DNA of 64,000 nt from Bacteroidota bacterium (GCA_016193485.1 JACPRZ010000063.1:1-64000), one strand, 5' to 3'. Positions 9,048-18,683 are shown, counted from the first letter of the stretch. The notes: generated from the sequence alone by a model not told the origin. Numbers and translations are program-made.

Positions 9048-9104
9048 CATAATAATTTTCAACGAATATGCGTTTGCAGACAATTCGTCCAAAATTCCAA
9101 ATTC

Positions 9105-9216
9105 AAAGCCCCAAATTACAAGGACTCAACAGAAGGCAGGATGTCGGCTATTTCTTGGGACTTGATACTTGCCTGCCTGCCGGACAGGCAGGGAATTTGG
9201 GACTTGGGGCTTTTTT
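9105..9216. repeat. Nested inverted repeat
   Basis: The outer arms are AAGCCCCAAATT (from 9105) and AATTTGGGACTTGGGGCTT, the latter followed by a T run. Nested inside is a CCTGCCTGCCGGACAGGCAGG-like palindrome at about 9171-9192. Words of the CAAGTCCCAAATC kind recur at 52158-52196. Confidence 0.65.
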
Positions 9217-9254
9217 CAATGCAAACTAAATAATGATCTATTTATTTACAAGAT

Positions 9255-9319
9255 AGTCCCCCTGCGTATGGCTGTAACCTCGGGGGTGGTTCAGTTCATT
9301 ATGATGTGGGGGACTTTTT
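9255..9319 (+). terminator. Hairpin 2 of 3, ending in Ts
   Basis: AGTCCCCC at 9255 pairs with GGGGGACT near 9308-9315, and TTTTT follows. It has the same outer stem and size as hairpin 1 but a different loop. No gene ends immediately upstream, which argues against a simple terminator. Confidence 0.4.
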
Positions 9320-9418
9320 CAGATTTTCGGTTTAATTGAGGATAGGCGCACGAATGGCAATTCAAAAATGAAGTGGCTTAGAAAAGAGAATGGAGAATTG
9401 AAATTAGAAGGAAAAAAG

Positions 9419-9490
9419 AAGCCCCTCTGTGAGAACCGGGTTATGAGGGGAAGGTTGTGATGGCAACCTGTGGGAAAGAGGGGCTTTCTT
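9419..9490 (+). ncRNA. Hairpin 3 of 3, possible structured RNA
   Basis: AAGCCCCTCT (9419) pairs exactly with AGAGGGGCTT (near 9477-9486). Inside is a second stem (AGGTTG / CAACCT). The element is followed by a T-rich stretch. Its size (72 nt) and closing stem resemble hairpins 1 and 2. It could be a terminator, a small RNA or a repeat. There is no match to a known RNA class that I recognise. Confidence 0.3.
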
Positions 9491-9661
9491 TAAAGGATAG
9501 ACGATAGGGATGGTAAAAGGTTGTTGCGGAGGAAAAATAATTTTTACGGGGTAAAAAACATCAGACAGTATTCTTTTCACCACCTCGTTAATTGCCTCAA
9601 TTTCATGGTGATATAACTATTCAATTTTTTCGCCCTTACAGAGATTATTTGTAGAATTTTT

Positions 9662-9803
9662 GTTACTATTCAGCGCCCCGTAATTTTTCTGCCACAAAGA
9701 CACGAAGGCACAAAGGTTCACTAAGAATTCTTTGTGTTTCTTGGTGTCTTTGTGTCTTAGTGGCATGAATTCGAATTTTTTTATTGCCCTGCTGAGTAGT
9801 AAC
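9662..9803. repeat. TIR element A (GTTACTATTCA family)
   Basis: The termini are GTTACTATTCAGC and its complement with one mismatch (GCTGAGTAGTAAC). The interior is an imperfect palindrome of words such as CACAAAGACACGAAGGCAC and their complement. The element is non-coding. Similar interiors without these termini lie at 28427-28503 and 34898-34991. Confidence 0.75.
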
Positions 9804-9910
9804 GAATTTTTATTTTGCCTGATGCCCCTCCGGGGCTGAATCCCATCATTAATAGAAAACTTGTAACCAGTATTTCAATATCCCAATATCCTAATATCTT
9901 AATATCCCTT

Positions 9911-10059
9911 GTTACTATTCACCCCCTCTGTGAAACTCTGTTATCTCAGTGAACTCTGTGTTAAAAATTATTCAACACAGAGAGCACAGAGTACATTGAG
10001 TTACACAGAGTTAAATTGCAATGACTAATAATAATTTGTAATTTGGGGTGAATTGTAAC
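9911..10059. repeat. TIR element B (GTTACTATTCA family)
   Basis: 149 bp from GTTACTATTCACCCC to GGGGTGAATTGTAAC. The interior is built from CTCTGTG / CACAGAG words. It is nearly the exact reverse complement of element E at 45050-45199, including the unpaired segment beside the TIR, so the two are copies in opposite orientation. Confidence 0.85.
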
Positions 10060-10082
10060 TATCCCTTATGCCATTATCCCTC

Positions 10083-11195
10083 TCAAATACACTTATACAT
10101 CTTTCCGGGCAACTGTTTCACCACTCCTTCGAATTCCATATTCAGCAGGGCAGAGGCCACTTTACTGATCTGGAGGTTTGATTTTGAACTCAGCAGGTCA
10201 ATACTGCTTTCTCCATTTGATTGCAGCAGGTCATAGATGGCTTTTTCTTCCGGGGTAAGGTCAACAAAAAGTTTTTGCTGTTTCTGCATTTTTGGTTTTT
10301 CTTTTTCTTCCCAACCCATGATGTACCTTATATCTTTAGCGGACTGAAGGAGGGCCGCCTTATGGGTTTTCACAAGCCAGTTGCATCCATCGGACCAGGT
10401 ATCGGTAAGACGTCCCGGTACGGCAAAGACATCGCGGTTGTAGGAGTTGGCTATCTCAGCGGTTATCATCGCTCCCCCCTGCATGCGGGTTTCAATAACG
10501 ATAACGGCATCGCTCATTCCGGCAATGATGCGGTTGCGTTTGGGAAAATTCTCGCGGTCGGGATTTGTGCCGCTTAAAAATTCTGTAAGCAAGCCACCCT
10601 GCGCAGTCATCTTCTTTGCCGTCTGGGCATTTACCCCGGGATAAATCCGGTCCAATCCATGACCGAGCACCCCAACGGTATTCAAACCACGCTTCAGGGC
10701 GGCACGGTGGGCACAGACATCCACCCCAAGGGCGAGGCCGCTTACGAGCAACATCCCGGTAGGGGCAAGTTCGTCAACAAGTTTTTCGCATACATCCCTG
10801 CCGTAATCCGTAACATTACGGGTTCCCACGATGCTCACGACTTTTTCTGCGTTCAGATTGGCATTGCCTTTATAGAAAAGCATAACAGGGGCATCGTTGC
10901 AGTGCTTCAGCCGCCTCGGATAATCCTCATCAAGGTAAAAAAGGGGATTGATTTTATATTTTTCAATAAACCCGATTTCTTTTTCTGCCCTGCCGAGAAC
11001 ATCCTGACCGGTAATAGCGGTGACCAGTTTTTCACCCACACCCGGAATTTTCAGAAGTTTTGCTTTTTTCGTCTTAAAAACTGCTTCAGCGCTGCCGCAG
11101 TAGGCAATCAGGTTTTTGGCGTTGACATCGCCTACCCCGGGGATGAGCGTTATTGCAATATTATAAAGAAGAGGACTATTTATCACGGCAGGCAA
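10083..11195 (-). CDS. dprA: DNA-processing protein DprA (Smf)
   Basis: DprA loads RecA onto incoming single-stranded DNA during natural transformation and acts in the cytoplasm. The 370 residues show N-terminal helix-hairpin-helix regions (IPGVGDVNAKNL, IPGVGEKL). The Rossmann-like core carries SIVGTRNVTDYG, VSGLALGVDVCAHRAAL, FPKRNRIIAGMSDAVIVIE and the GGAMITAEIA segment. A C-terminal winged-helix DML1 domain follows (about 305-370). The length is normal. It is a lone gene flanked by repeat clusters. Many non-competent Bacteroidota keep it, so it does not prove transformation. Confidence 0.96.
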   Translation of the reverse strand: MPAVINSPLLYNIAITLIPGVGDVNAKNLIAYCGSAEAVFKTKKAKLLKIPGVGEKLVTAITGQDVLGRAEKEIGFIEKYKINPLFYLDEDYPRRLKHCNDAPVMLFYKGNANLNAEKVVSIVGTRNVTDYGRDVCEKLVDELAPTGMLLVSGLALGVDVCAHRAALKRGLNTVGVLGHGLDRIYPGVNAQTAKKMTAQGGLLTEFLSGTNPDRENFPKRNRIIAGMSDAVIVIETRMQGGAMITAEIANSYNRDVFAVPGRLTDTWSDGCNWLVKTHKAALLQSAKDIRYIMGWEEKEKPKMQKQQKLFVDLTPEEKAIYDLLQSNGESSIDLLSSKSNLQISKVASALLNMEFEGVVKQLPGKMYKCI

Positions 11196-11330
11196 AGATA
11201 AACAGGAAAGAAAACCGCTGCTTTAAACCCGGAAAATATGATGAAGCATGAAGATCGTATTTCCTTCCGGTTTTTGGAAGCGGAGGGTCAACTTTTATCA
11301 GAAACCGTCCATTACCAGATGCCACGCATC

Positions 11331-11458
11331 GTTACTATTCACCTCACCCCTGCCACTCTCCTCCCGATAGCCACCGGGATAGGAGAGGGGTGAGTTCCCC
11401 CTTCTCTTGTTTTAAGAGAAGGGGGTAAGGGGGATGAGTTAGAAGGGTGAATAGTGAC
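11331..11458. repeat. TIR element C (GTTACTATTCA family), filling the dprA-CHAT gap
   Basis: The termini are GTTACTATTCACCT and the complement of GTCACTATTCACCC. Inside are two further palindromes, one of CTCTCCT / AGGAGAG words and one of CCCCCTTCTCTT / AAGAGAAGGGGG. The rest of the 335-bp gap (11196-11530) shows no gene. Confidence 0.75.
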
Positions 11459-11530
11459 CACGCATCTTTGTATTTAGCAATACTAAAAGCAAAGAAACAG
11501 TACAAATAGAATAGAAGAAATTAAATTACC

Positions 11531-14500
11531 TTATTTTTCTATCATCACAAACGCTGACCAAAAGTAAGGTTCGGGAAATATTTTTTTTAATTCAAGTTGC
11601 GCGTACTGAAATGCCCCGTGTTTATCATTGGTCTCAACCCATCTGGAATAAAATAATGTCATTAGTTTTTGAGTCGCTTCATCGCTCACACTCCATAACG
11701 ACATGATAACTGTTTTTGCACCCGCAGTCATAAACGCCCGCTGAAGGCCATATACCCCCTCCCCGTTTCTTATTTCACCAAGCCCGGTTTCGCATGCGCT
11801 TAATACAACTAATTCCGTATTATCCAGGTTAAGATTCATTGCTTCGTAGGCGGTAAGAATACCATCCTCGCGTTCAGTCCAGTTGGAAATGATAGCGTAA
11901 TTTGCATTAAATGCATGGCTTGCTCCTGCCATCATCAGTCCTGAACGAAGCAAAGGATTTTCAGACATTTTATCTGCCAGCAGACTTGTTGCCGGGGAAA
12001 ATGTTTCCACCGCATCCTTCTGAAAATAACCATGCGTGGCAATATGAAGAACAGACGGAGAAGAAAGTGATTTTAATTTTTCTTCTTTCGCAGTTTCACC
12101 AAGGAAAGCATTGACCTTCCATTGCTTTTCCTTCATTAATTTTCCGATCTCTTCCACTTCTTTTTTTGTCCCGGGAAGCGGGTCTAAATAAAAGAAACGA
12201 TCTCCTGTTTTATTTCGTTCAGCATTATAGCCGGTTTCAATGGGATTTGTAGCGGGATCTTTTGCAGTGAGGCAATATGTGTATTCAGGGTACCCGAATA
12301 AAGCAACCGTATTGGATTTAATGAACTGCGGTTTTTTTTCAACCAGGTCGCGAAGGGATGATACGTAATGAAAATCAAAAATGTCCAACAGGTAGGAATT
12401 CCGGACAGGATTGAAAACCGAGTTCAGGTTCACCTTAGCATAAATTCCATCTATGGAGATGTAAATCTTTGTGATTCCGTTTAATTCCTTCTCTATCCGC
12501 TCCCAGAAATGCCGGTAGGTATCTTCTTTTTTCGTTGAATCGAAAATCGCATCACGGTATTGCCGGCAATATTGCGTTTCCATTTCATAACCATCCTCCA
12601 TCACAACCATCCGCGGATAATCTCTATCTGTTTTGGATACTATGAGCGCCATATAAAACACTTTATTTTTTTCATCGGCAAACGGGCTGTAGGTACGGAT
12701 AATTTCCACTGCGGCTTCATCGGATTTTAAATAATTCTGCACCTGCTTCCATGAAATATTCCTGTTGAACGATCCGGCAGCATAGGCGGTTTTCTGCGAC
12801 AACTGTTTTTCCAGCATGATGACGGATTTTTCAATCGAATCGGGTTTTACTTTCGATAGCGCAAGTTCGCGAACAGGGAGCGAATAGAGTTTGATAAGGA
12901 AATCTTTCTGCGACTTCCATTTGAGGTAAACGTCTACTAATGACGAGTCCCTGCCGGTAATAATTGCATTCCTGATTTTTCCGGAGTTGTTCAGAAGCAT
13001 TGCCTTGGTGGCAAGGCGGTAATCCATCACTTTTGACAGGATGTATGGATTTTCTTTTGCCCGCAGTATGGCAAGGCGGTAAAAAACATCAAAATGCGTG
13101 GCGACTGTGGAATAGAAGATTCCTTTTTCACTCTCACTCATAAATTCGAAACCGCGATCGAGATTTAAAAAATCCATTTCAATAACCTGTGAATAAATTT
13201 CCACGGCTTCATCCCATTGCCTTTGTTCATCCAGGAACACAGCGAGATTAAAAAGGAAAAACAGATACCTGGGATGTTTTTCACCGTAATAATCTTTTGC
13301 GATTTTAACCACCTCGCGCATTAAATCAGCGGCTTTACCAAGATTTCTTTCCGCCTGGTAAACGCATGCGAGGTTGTTAAGCATTTCAATATTTTCTTTC
13401 GAATCATATTTTCCTTCTTTCTTTGCGATACCAGCGGCTTTAATCAAAAGATCTCCGGCAGGTTTTCGCTCATCCCTGTTCAGGTAAACAACGGCAAGGT
13501 TGCTCAATGCCGCGGTATAATCCCCAAACGTTTCTCCATATTGCTCCTGGTAAATCTGCAGCGTTTCCCGGTAAAGAACTTCGGCTTCATCATATTTTCC
13601 GGCTGCAGAATAAACGGTGGCAAGATTAGTCGCATGAAATGCATAATCGAGCGGATTCGATATTTTTGTTTTTCTGGAAACAGCGGTGACTTTCTCCAAT
13701 AGTACAATCGCTTCATCTGTCCTGCCCAAATCAGCATACAGAAGGGCTAAATTGTTCCAACCGGTAAGGCAGGAAGGATGTTCCTTTCCCAACATAGATT
13801 CTTTTATTCGCACCGATTGCAGAAGTAAATTCTCCGCTTCGGAATAATTACCGGTTTTACTGTATAAATCAGCGAGATTATTCAGTGTAATGGCATATTC
13901 ATGACTATTATCTCCTATCAGTGATTTTTTTAATGCAAGGGCTTGGATTAACATCGGTTTTGCTTCATCATACCTGCCCATGTCCGTATAAAGGAGCGCC
14001 AGGTTTTGAAAGCAATTAATATAATCAATTGAATTCTCCAGGTTATTTTTCTTATAAATCACTGCGGACGCATTGTAAAACTCTTCCGCCCTGAAGTACG
14101 CTCCTTCATCATGGTAAACACTTGCGATGTTTCCAAGAAGAGCGGCATAATCATGGGTGTCGTTTAACGTATTTTTTTCATAGATGGTTTTTGAAAGAAA
14201 CAGGTTCATTTTCGACTCACCAATCCTGTTTAATGATTGTTGAATCAGTCCAAGATTACCAAGGGTAAGCGCGTACTGTTTGCTTTCTTCCCCATATAAG
14301 ATTTTATTGATTTCCGCTGCCTTGAACATAAGCATTTCAGCGGGCGAATATTCTCCTCCCATAAAAAAAACAATGGCTAACTGCTCCAGCGCTTCATTAT
14401 GCTCTATGCTTTTTTCACCGGTTAACTTTTTTATGATTTCCAGCGCTTCTTCCAATTGCGCAATCCCATCATTAAAATTCCCGGTATATGCATAATAAAC

Positions 14501-14710
14501 CCCTGTTTCTGCCAGAATCTGTGCATATTCAATGTGTGATTTTCCAACGGCTATTTCAGCAATTGCCAATGCACTTCTGCCTGCAATCAGGGCATTCTGA
14601 AAATCATCATTGTCAAAATAGTTTTCAGCGGTTTTCCGTAAAACAAGATGATCTTGTGAAAAAATATGCGATGAAGGAAAAAGAAAAAGAAAAAAGAAAA
14701 GATGGCGCAT
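11531..14710 (-). CDS. Exported TPR-CHAT protein (caspase-like protease fold)
   Basis: 1059 residues. A signal peptide (residues 1-19, ends HIFSQ) is followed by about a dozen tandem tetratricopeptide repeats of the 42-residue TPR_10/12 type (residues ~25-500). A linker (~500-760) leads into a CHAT domain at the C-terminus. The catalytic dyad of the caspase/separase clan is intact: His893 in HIATHGYF and Cys973 in VLSACETGLGE. CHAT proteins are peptidases or peptidase-like effectors, often directed by TPRs to a partner. Export is notable, because most characterised CHAT proteases are cytoplasmic. It lies 4 bp downstream of the PD40-OmpA gene, so they are co-transcribed. No substrate is evident. 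Confidence 0.9.
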   Translation of the reverse strand: MRHLFFFLFLFPSSHIFSQDHLVLRKTAENYFDNDDFQNALIAGRSALAIAEIAVGKSHIEYAQILAETGVYYAYTGNFNDGIAQLEEALEIIKKLTGEKSIEHNEALEQLAIVFFMGGEYSPAEMLMFKAAEINKILYGEESKQYALTLGNLGLIQQSLNRIGESKMNLFLSKTIYEKNTLNDTHDYAALLGNIASVYHDEGAYFRAEEFYNASAVIYKKNNLENSIDYINCFQNLALLYTDMGRYDEAKPMLIQALALKKSLIGDNSHEYAITLNNLADLYSKTGNYSEAENLLLQSVRIKESMLGKEHPSCLTGWNNLALLYADLGRTDEAIVLLEKVTAVSRKTKISNPLDYAFHATNLATVYSAAGKYDEAEVLYRETLQIYQEQYGETFGDYTAALSNLAVVYLNRDERKPAGDLLIKAAGIAKKEGKYDSKENIEMLNNLACVYQAERNLGKAADLMREVVKIAKDYYGEKHPRYLFFLFNLAVFLDEQRQWDEAVEIYSQVIEMDFLNLDRGFEFMSESEKGIFYSTVATHFDVFYRLAILRAKENPYILSKVMDYRLATKAMLLNNSGKIRNAIITGRDSSLVDVYLKWKSQKDFLIKLYSLPVRELALSKVKPDSIEKSVIMLEKQLSQKTAYAAGSFNRNISWKQVQNYLKSDEAAVEIIRTYSPFADEKNKVFYMALIVSKTDRDYPRMVVMEDGYEMETQYCRQYRDAIFDSTKKEDTYRHFWERIEKELNGITKIYISIDGIYAKVNLNSVFNPVRNSYLLDIFDFHYVSSLRDLVEKKPQFIKSNTVALFGYPEYTYCLTAKDPATNPIETGYNAERNKTGDRFFYLDPLPGTKKEVEEIGKLMKEKQWKVNAFLGETAKEEKLKSLSSPSVLHIATHGYFQKDAVETFSPATSLLADKMSENPLLRSGLMMAGASHAFNANYAIISNWTEREDGILTAYEAMNLNLDNTELVVLSACETGLGEIRNGEGVYGLQRAFMTAGAKTVIMSLWSVSDEATQKLMTLFYSRWVETNDKHGAFQYAQLELKKIFPEPYFWSAFVMIEK

Positions 14711-14714
14711 GGAG

Positions 14715-16265
14715 TTATTTTTTCAGAATTTTAAATTCCACCCTGCGGTTCAGCGCCATGCTTTCATCGGTATCATTGGTCGCTAAAGGTGCCGTTTCAC
14801 CGTACCCTTTGGCAGTGAGGCGGGATTGTTTTATGCTTTTTTCAACGAGGTAATTCACTACCGACTGAGCCCTGTCCTGCGACAGTTTGAGGTTATCGGC
14901 ATCGGAACCCACGTTATCGGTATGTCCGGAAAGTTCAAGGGTGAGTGTAGGATTATCGTTCAGAAATTTTACTACCCGGTCGAGTTCGGGGTATGATTCG
15001 GGCTTAAGCACCGCTTTGCCAAACTCAAAGAAGATATTATTGAGCCGTACCACTTCATTCACTTCAATGGGAACGAGGTAAAGGTTGCGTTCAATTTCAG
15101 TGTATTCCTTTAATTCCGTCACATCTAAATTTTCGCTCACCGCATAATAACCCTGTGCAATAGCCCGGTATCCGTAATTTTTTCCGTATGGCAGAACTAT
15201 TTTATATTCTCCGTTAACCGGTTCGCTACGCGCCAATCCTGCTTCGCTTCCATCGGAAAGAACTTCATACTTAATTTCAGTCATAATTGGTTCTTTCGTC
15301 TTTGAATTCAGCACTTTTCCCGAAATGAGCACGACCGGATTCGGCTTTGCCGCAACAGGGAGTTTTATCCTGAAAATATCGGATTTGCCCTGGCCGCTTT
15401 TTGCGGAAGCAAAATAGGCATATTCGCCTGAAGCAGGAATCACAAAATCAGAATCAAAACCGTCTGAATTGATTTTTGGACCAAGGTTTACCGGTTTACT
15501 CCAGTTCAGCCATGTATCATCCGATTTTTTTGTCATCCAAATATCGGTGTTTCCATATCCTCCTGGTAATCCGCTGGAAGAAAAATAGAGTGTCACTCCA
15601 TCCGATGCAAGAACAGGCGAGTCCTCATCCTCTTTTGTATTTACCGTCTGTCCCATATTTTTCGGTTTTGTCCATTCGTTGTCTCCCTTTTTAAAACTCA
15701 CATACAAATCGCGTTCTCCCATATGCCCTTTCCATTTTGTTTCAATGGACATAAGCATCGTCTTGCCGTCATTTGCTAAAAAATAACCAACGTATTCATT
15801 CAGGTTCTCAAACTTTTCAAAATTCTGCTGTTTTGGAAACGACCACCCGCCACGCTGTCTGAAACTCATGGAACATCCCCCCCCGGATACAGTGCCGTCA
15901 AAATAGCGGTAAATGTTTGAGAGAAGAATGGAATTTCCATCCGGAGTTATGGAATTGACAGCAGTAGAATATCCTTTTACGTTGAGAGGTGATCCAATAT
16001 CTTTAGTTAATGTCCATGTACCGTCATTTTGCAGCACAGAGAACCAGATATTGTTTTTATCAGTATTGTCCGGAGGATACCGGACAATAAAAAGAGTTTT
16101 ACCATCAGGCGATATGACAGGTGACAACTCGGAGTATTGGGAATTTATATTAGTTCCAAGATTTTCCGGTTCAGCATCAAAATTTATTACTTCCTGAGCA
16201 AATATGAAGGCAGGCGTAAAATTAAATAGAACAAAAGGAATGATAAATACCTGAAAAAACCGCAT
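14715..16265 (-). CDS. PD40 beta-propeller / OmpA-family outer-membrane protein
   Basis: 516 residues with a signal peptide ending IFAQ. Residues ~35-315 contain WD40-like PD40 blades (SPVISPDGKTLFIV, SPVLASDGVTLYFSS, DFVIPASGEYAYFAS). A carboxypeptidase-regulatory-like beta domain lies at about 325-400. A C-terminal OmpA peptidoglycan-binding domain at about 405-516 carries LSGHTDNVGSDADNLKLS and NRRVEF. It should sit in the periplasm or outer membrane, bound to peptidoglycan. This architecture is common in Bacteroidota, near T9SS and gliding genes among other places. It is the middle gene of a three-gene operon, 8 bp after the lipoprotein gene. Confidence 0.92.
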   Translation of the reverse strand: MRFFQVFIIPFVLFNFTPAFIFAQEVINFDAEPENLGTNINSQYSELSPVISPDGKTLFIVRYPPDNTDKNNIWFSVLQNDGTWTLTKDIGSPLNVKGYSTAVNSITPDGNSILLSNIYRYFDGTVSGGGCSMSFRQRGGWSFPKQQNFEKFENLNEYVGYFLANDGKTMLMSIETKWKGHMGERDLYVSFKKGDNEWTKPKNMGQTVNTKEDEDSPVLASDGVTLYFSSSGLPGGYGNTDIWMTKKSDDTWLNWSKPVNLGPKINSDGFDSDFVIPASGEYAYFASAKSGQGKSDIFRIKLPVAAKPNPVVLISGKVLNSKTKEPIMTEIKYEVLSDGSEAGLARSEPVNGEYKIVLPYGKNYGYRAIAQGYYAVSENLDVTELKEYTEIERNLYLVPIEVNEVVRLNNIFFEFGKAVLKPESYPELDRVVKFLNDNPTLTLELSGHTDNVGSDADNLKLSQDRAQSVVNYLVEKSIKQSRLTAKGYGETAPLATNDTDESMALNRRVEFKILKK

Positions 16266-16273
16266 ACCGTATT

Positions 16274-16774
16274 TTATTCCTTTTTCAATGAATATTCGGT
16301 ATATATACCATAGTAGTCATCACCTTCAAAACTCGAAATGACCAGTTTTTTATTTTTCGTGTATTCCCGAATGGTATAAAAAACAACGGTTCCCCATCTG
16401 TCAGCAGGATCGGTCCAAATATCAATTTGCTGAACAACATTACCGTAAATGACCGAATAATAACAGTCGGTTCCAACCTGAATCTTTGGATAACCTCCTA
16501 TGCTGTAACATTTAGGATAAACCGGCAAATTAAAATGTCCTGTTCCTTCTTCAGTTGTTTTATTAAAATCCCTGAATTCAAGTGAACCGGAATTAGATGT
16601 TTCGGTTAATTCACCGGTCGTACCGCTGCAAATATCCCTTATGAAGACGGACTCAAGTATCCACTTTCCCTTTTCAAGGTCTTTTATCAACTTTTTCTCT
16701 TTGCTGCAGGAGGAAAAGAGAAACAGGATAAAAAAGAGCGTTATGTTGCCCAAAAATACTCCTGATGGTTTCAT
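16274..16774 (-). CDS. Small lipoprotein, lipocalin-like
   Basis: 166 residues. The leader FILFLFSSCSKEKK is a clear lipoprotein signal with the lipobox cysteine at about residue 23. The mature part starts with a GKWILESVFI segment and alternates beta strands, like lipocalin-fold lipoproteins of Bacteroidota. No specific function is known. It is the first gene of the operon with the PD40-OmpA and TPR-CHAT genes, which suggests one envelope complex, but that is inference. Confidence 0.7.
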   Translation of the reverse strand: MKPSGVFLGNITLFFILFLFSSCSKEKKLIKDLEKGKWILESVFIRDICSGTTGELTETSNSGSLEFRDFNKTTEEGTGHFNLPVYPKCYSIGGYPKIQVGTDCYYSVIYGNVVQQIDIWTDPADRWGTVVFYTIREYTKNKKLVISSFEGDDYYGIYTEYSLKKE

Positions 16775-16790
16775 CTTCTATGGATTTATA

Positions 16791-16827
16791 TTTAAAAAAC
16801 CTTACAAGGTTTGAATCCTGTAAGGTT
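16791..16827 (-). terminator. Rho-independent terminator after the 587-residue protein gene
   Basis: On the minus strand the hairpin has arms AACCTTACAGG and CCTTGTAAGGTT around a short loop, followed by TTTT and A/T-rich sequence. It lies 27 bp past the stop codon at 16854 and separates this gene from the lipoprotein operon. Confidence 0.75.
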
Positions 16828-16853
16828 TGCCGGATAATGTGCCGGAAACTCTT

Positions 16854-18617
16854 TTACATTTTAGAAGGATCGAATTTCCCGAGCCAGAGATAGTCACCGC
16901 TGGAATCGCTTCCCCAGATGTTGGTGTCTTCTCCAATAAATACCGCCTGTTTGCCACCGTTGATTTCAATCACCGGAAATTCATTCATCAGGTAGAATTT
17001 CTTTCCGGTTCCGGAACCCTCTCCGAAAGCAGTAAAGTTTCCGACTGTAGCGCCTGAGATGTCAATCTTACCTATTCTCACCTGCTTGCGGGGAGTCCAC
17101 CATGTATAGGTATATTTCATACCCAGGACATCTTCGGATATCGACCTTCTCTCAACATTTCCGATAAAGAACTGCATCCAGAAAACGGAATTTTTATCGC
17201 TTCCCTCAAAAATTTTTGAAGAGGTTTGGTAATATTTCGGATCCTGCCGGGGGTCAGCCGTTCCTTTTAATCCGGCTTTCTGGGGATTATCAATACCATA
17301 GCATTTAACGAGGTTGCCGGCCTTGTCAAAATGGAACATAAGGAAATCATGATACTTTTTACCCCTGTAACTTCCCATAGCGTCATAACTCCATTCCTGG
17401 GCGTTAATAAATAAATCACCCGATGAAGTAATATCCAGTCCGCCAATTTCAATTCTGCCGCCTTTGTACAAAACCGGTTTCTTCTGGTTATCAGGTTTTG
17501 AATTTTTCGCCTCAAATTCATCCAGATTAGGAGCGGTTACAAAAGCCGCTTTTCCATCTTTAATACCGACAATCTGAAAATTTTCAAACCCTTTTTCTTT
17601 CTGCATAAAATCATAAGCCCCGCGGTAAGCGTCTTCCGGTGTCTTTAAAATTTTACCGGGCCCGTAAATAATAACCTGGCCTTCTGTTTCGTAAACGGCA
17701 TCTATTGTCCATTTAGCAGCTTTTGTAGTGAAATCAATTTTTTCTTTAACGATTCCGTCTCTTCCAATTCTGACATACGTAAAGGTTGTCGGATTCGGAT
17801 CCTTAATCTTACCATAACCCTGGCCTGCTATCGGTGCATAAACAATGGCAATATCACCCAATCCAACTTCATCTACATCAATAGATCCTTCCTTTATCAA
17901 CCCGCAGTAAATAACAGTATGCGGATTTGCAAAAGTGACTTCACCCGGCACTGTCATATCGAGATTGCCATTGGCTTTCATTATCTTAAATTCTTTCTGA
18001 TGTTTATACGGATCATCTTTGATTTTGCCTTTTTCTCCCACGATGGCAATTACTTCACCGGTTTCATCAATGTCGAAAGCCGAATATTGCTGTTTTCCGT
18101 CTTCGTCCATTCCGATTACTGAAAGGAGGTAACTTTTACCATCTTCACTTTTGGGTTTCAGTTTGTCAAGGATTTTCTGTTCTTTCTGATATTTCCCTGT
18201 CCACCAGTTGTACTTAAGGGTTATCTCTTTCTTCTTAAAAACGAGATTTCCCATCATATCTCCTTCGGCAGTTACACCGTTGAAAACCTGTACGTCTTCT
18301 TTCGGGGCTTTTATCCATTTATATTTTTCACGGGCGCGTTCCACCTCCTGCTCATCGGCAAACTGGTTAATGAGTTTAAGGTCATAGTCGAACTGGTAAA
18401 CCTGGAATTTAACCTTCCTGTTTGTCGATTTTGTGACAAATACGAGGTCTAACTGTTGTTTTGTGTCATCTACAACCACGTTACCAAGATAACCGCGTTT
18501 TGATTTACCTGAAATTTCAACGGTATTTTCGGCCGCAAGTTTTTGGGCTGATGCATCGCTCATGCCGAATGTTGATGCCACAATGAATCCGGCTGTTAAC
18601 AGTTTCAGTGTTTTCAT
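16854..18617 (-). CDS. Secreted protein of unknown function
   Basis: 587 residues with a typical signal peptide (MKTLKLLTAGF...SDASAQ). The rest is soluble and rich in beta strands and charged residues, with recurring patterns such as GKDIDETGEV-like strand-turns and aromatic-rich segments (YNWWTGKYQKEQ, YTYTWWTPRKQ) that suggest a beta-propeller. I recognise no catalytic motif and no T9SS sorting domain. It is transcribed alone and is followed by a hairpin terminator. A periplasmic or outer-surface location is likely. Confidence 0.65.
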   Translation of the reverse strand: MKTLKLLTAGFIVASTFGMSDASAQKLAAENTVEISGKSKRGYLGNVVVDDTKQQLDLVFVTKSTNRKVKFQVYQFDYDLKLINQFADEQEVERAREKYKWIKAPKEDVQVFNGVTAEGDMMGNLVFKKKEITLKYNWWTGKYQKEQKILDKLKPKSEDGKSYLLSVIGMDEDGKQQYSAFDIDETGEVIAIVGEKGKIKDDPYKHQKEFKIMKANGNLDMTVPGEVTFANPHTVIYCGLIKEGSIDVDEVGLGDIAIVYAPIAGQGYGKIKDPNPTTFTYVRIGRDGIVKEKIDFTTKAAKWTIDAVYETEGQVIIYGPGKILKTPEDAYRGAYDFMQKEKGFENFQIVGIKDGKAAFVTAPNLDEFEAKNSKPDNQKKPVLYKGGRIEIGGLDITSSGDLFINAQEWSYDAMGSYRGKKYHDFLMFHFDKAGNLVKCYGIDNPQKAGLKGTADPRQDPKYYQTSSKIFEGSDKNSVFWMQFFIGNVERRSISEDVLGMKYTYTWWTPRKQVRIGKIDISGATVGNFTAFGEGSGTGKKFYLMNEFPVIEINGGKQAVFIGEDTNIWGSDSSGDYLWLGKFDPSKM

Positions 18618-18683
18618 TTTGCTTTTGGTTTTAAAGGATGATAATTAATTGAATTAAGAGTATTCGCTGTAAAGATGGCAATT

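Larger units (their letters stand above)
8973..10082. other. 1.1-kb intergenic region made of repeats
   Basis: No open frame here looks like a gene. The region holds three hairpins (8984, 9255, 9419), a nested inverted repeat (9105-9216) and two TIR elements (9662-9803 and 9911-10059), separated by low-complexity runs such as repeats of AATATCCCAATATCCT near 9880-9905. Confidence 0.7.

Noticed and set aside
8973-10082. tRNA or known riboswitch in the long gap
   Set aside because: No cloverleaf or CCA-proximal pattern, nor a riboswitch core I recognise, could be found among the hairpins.
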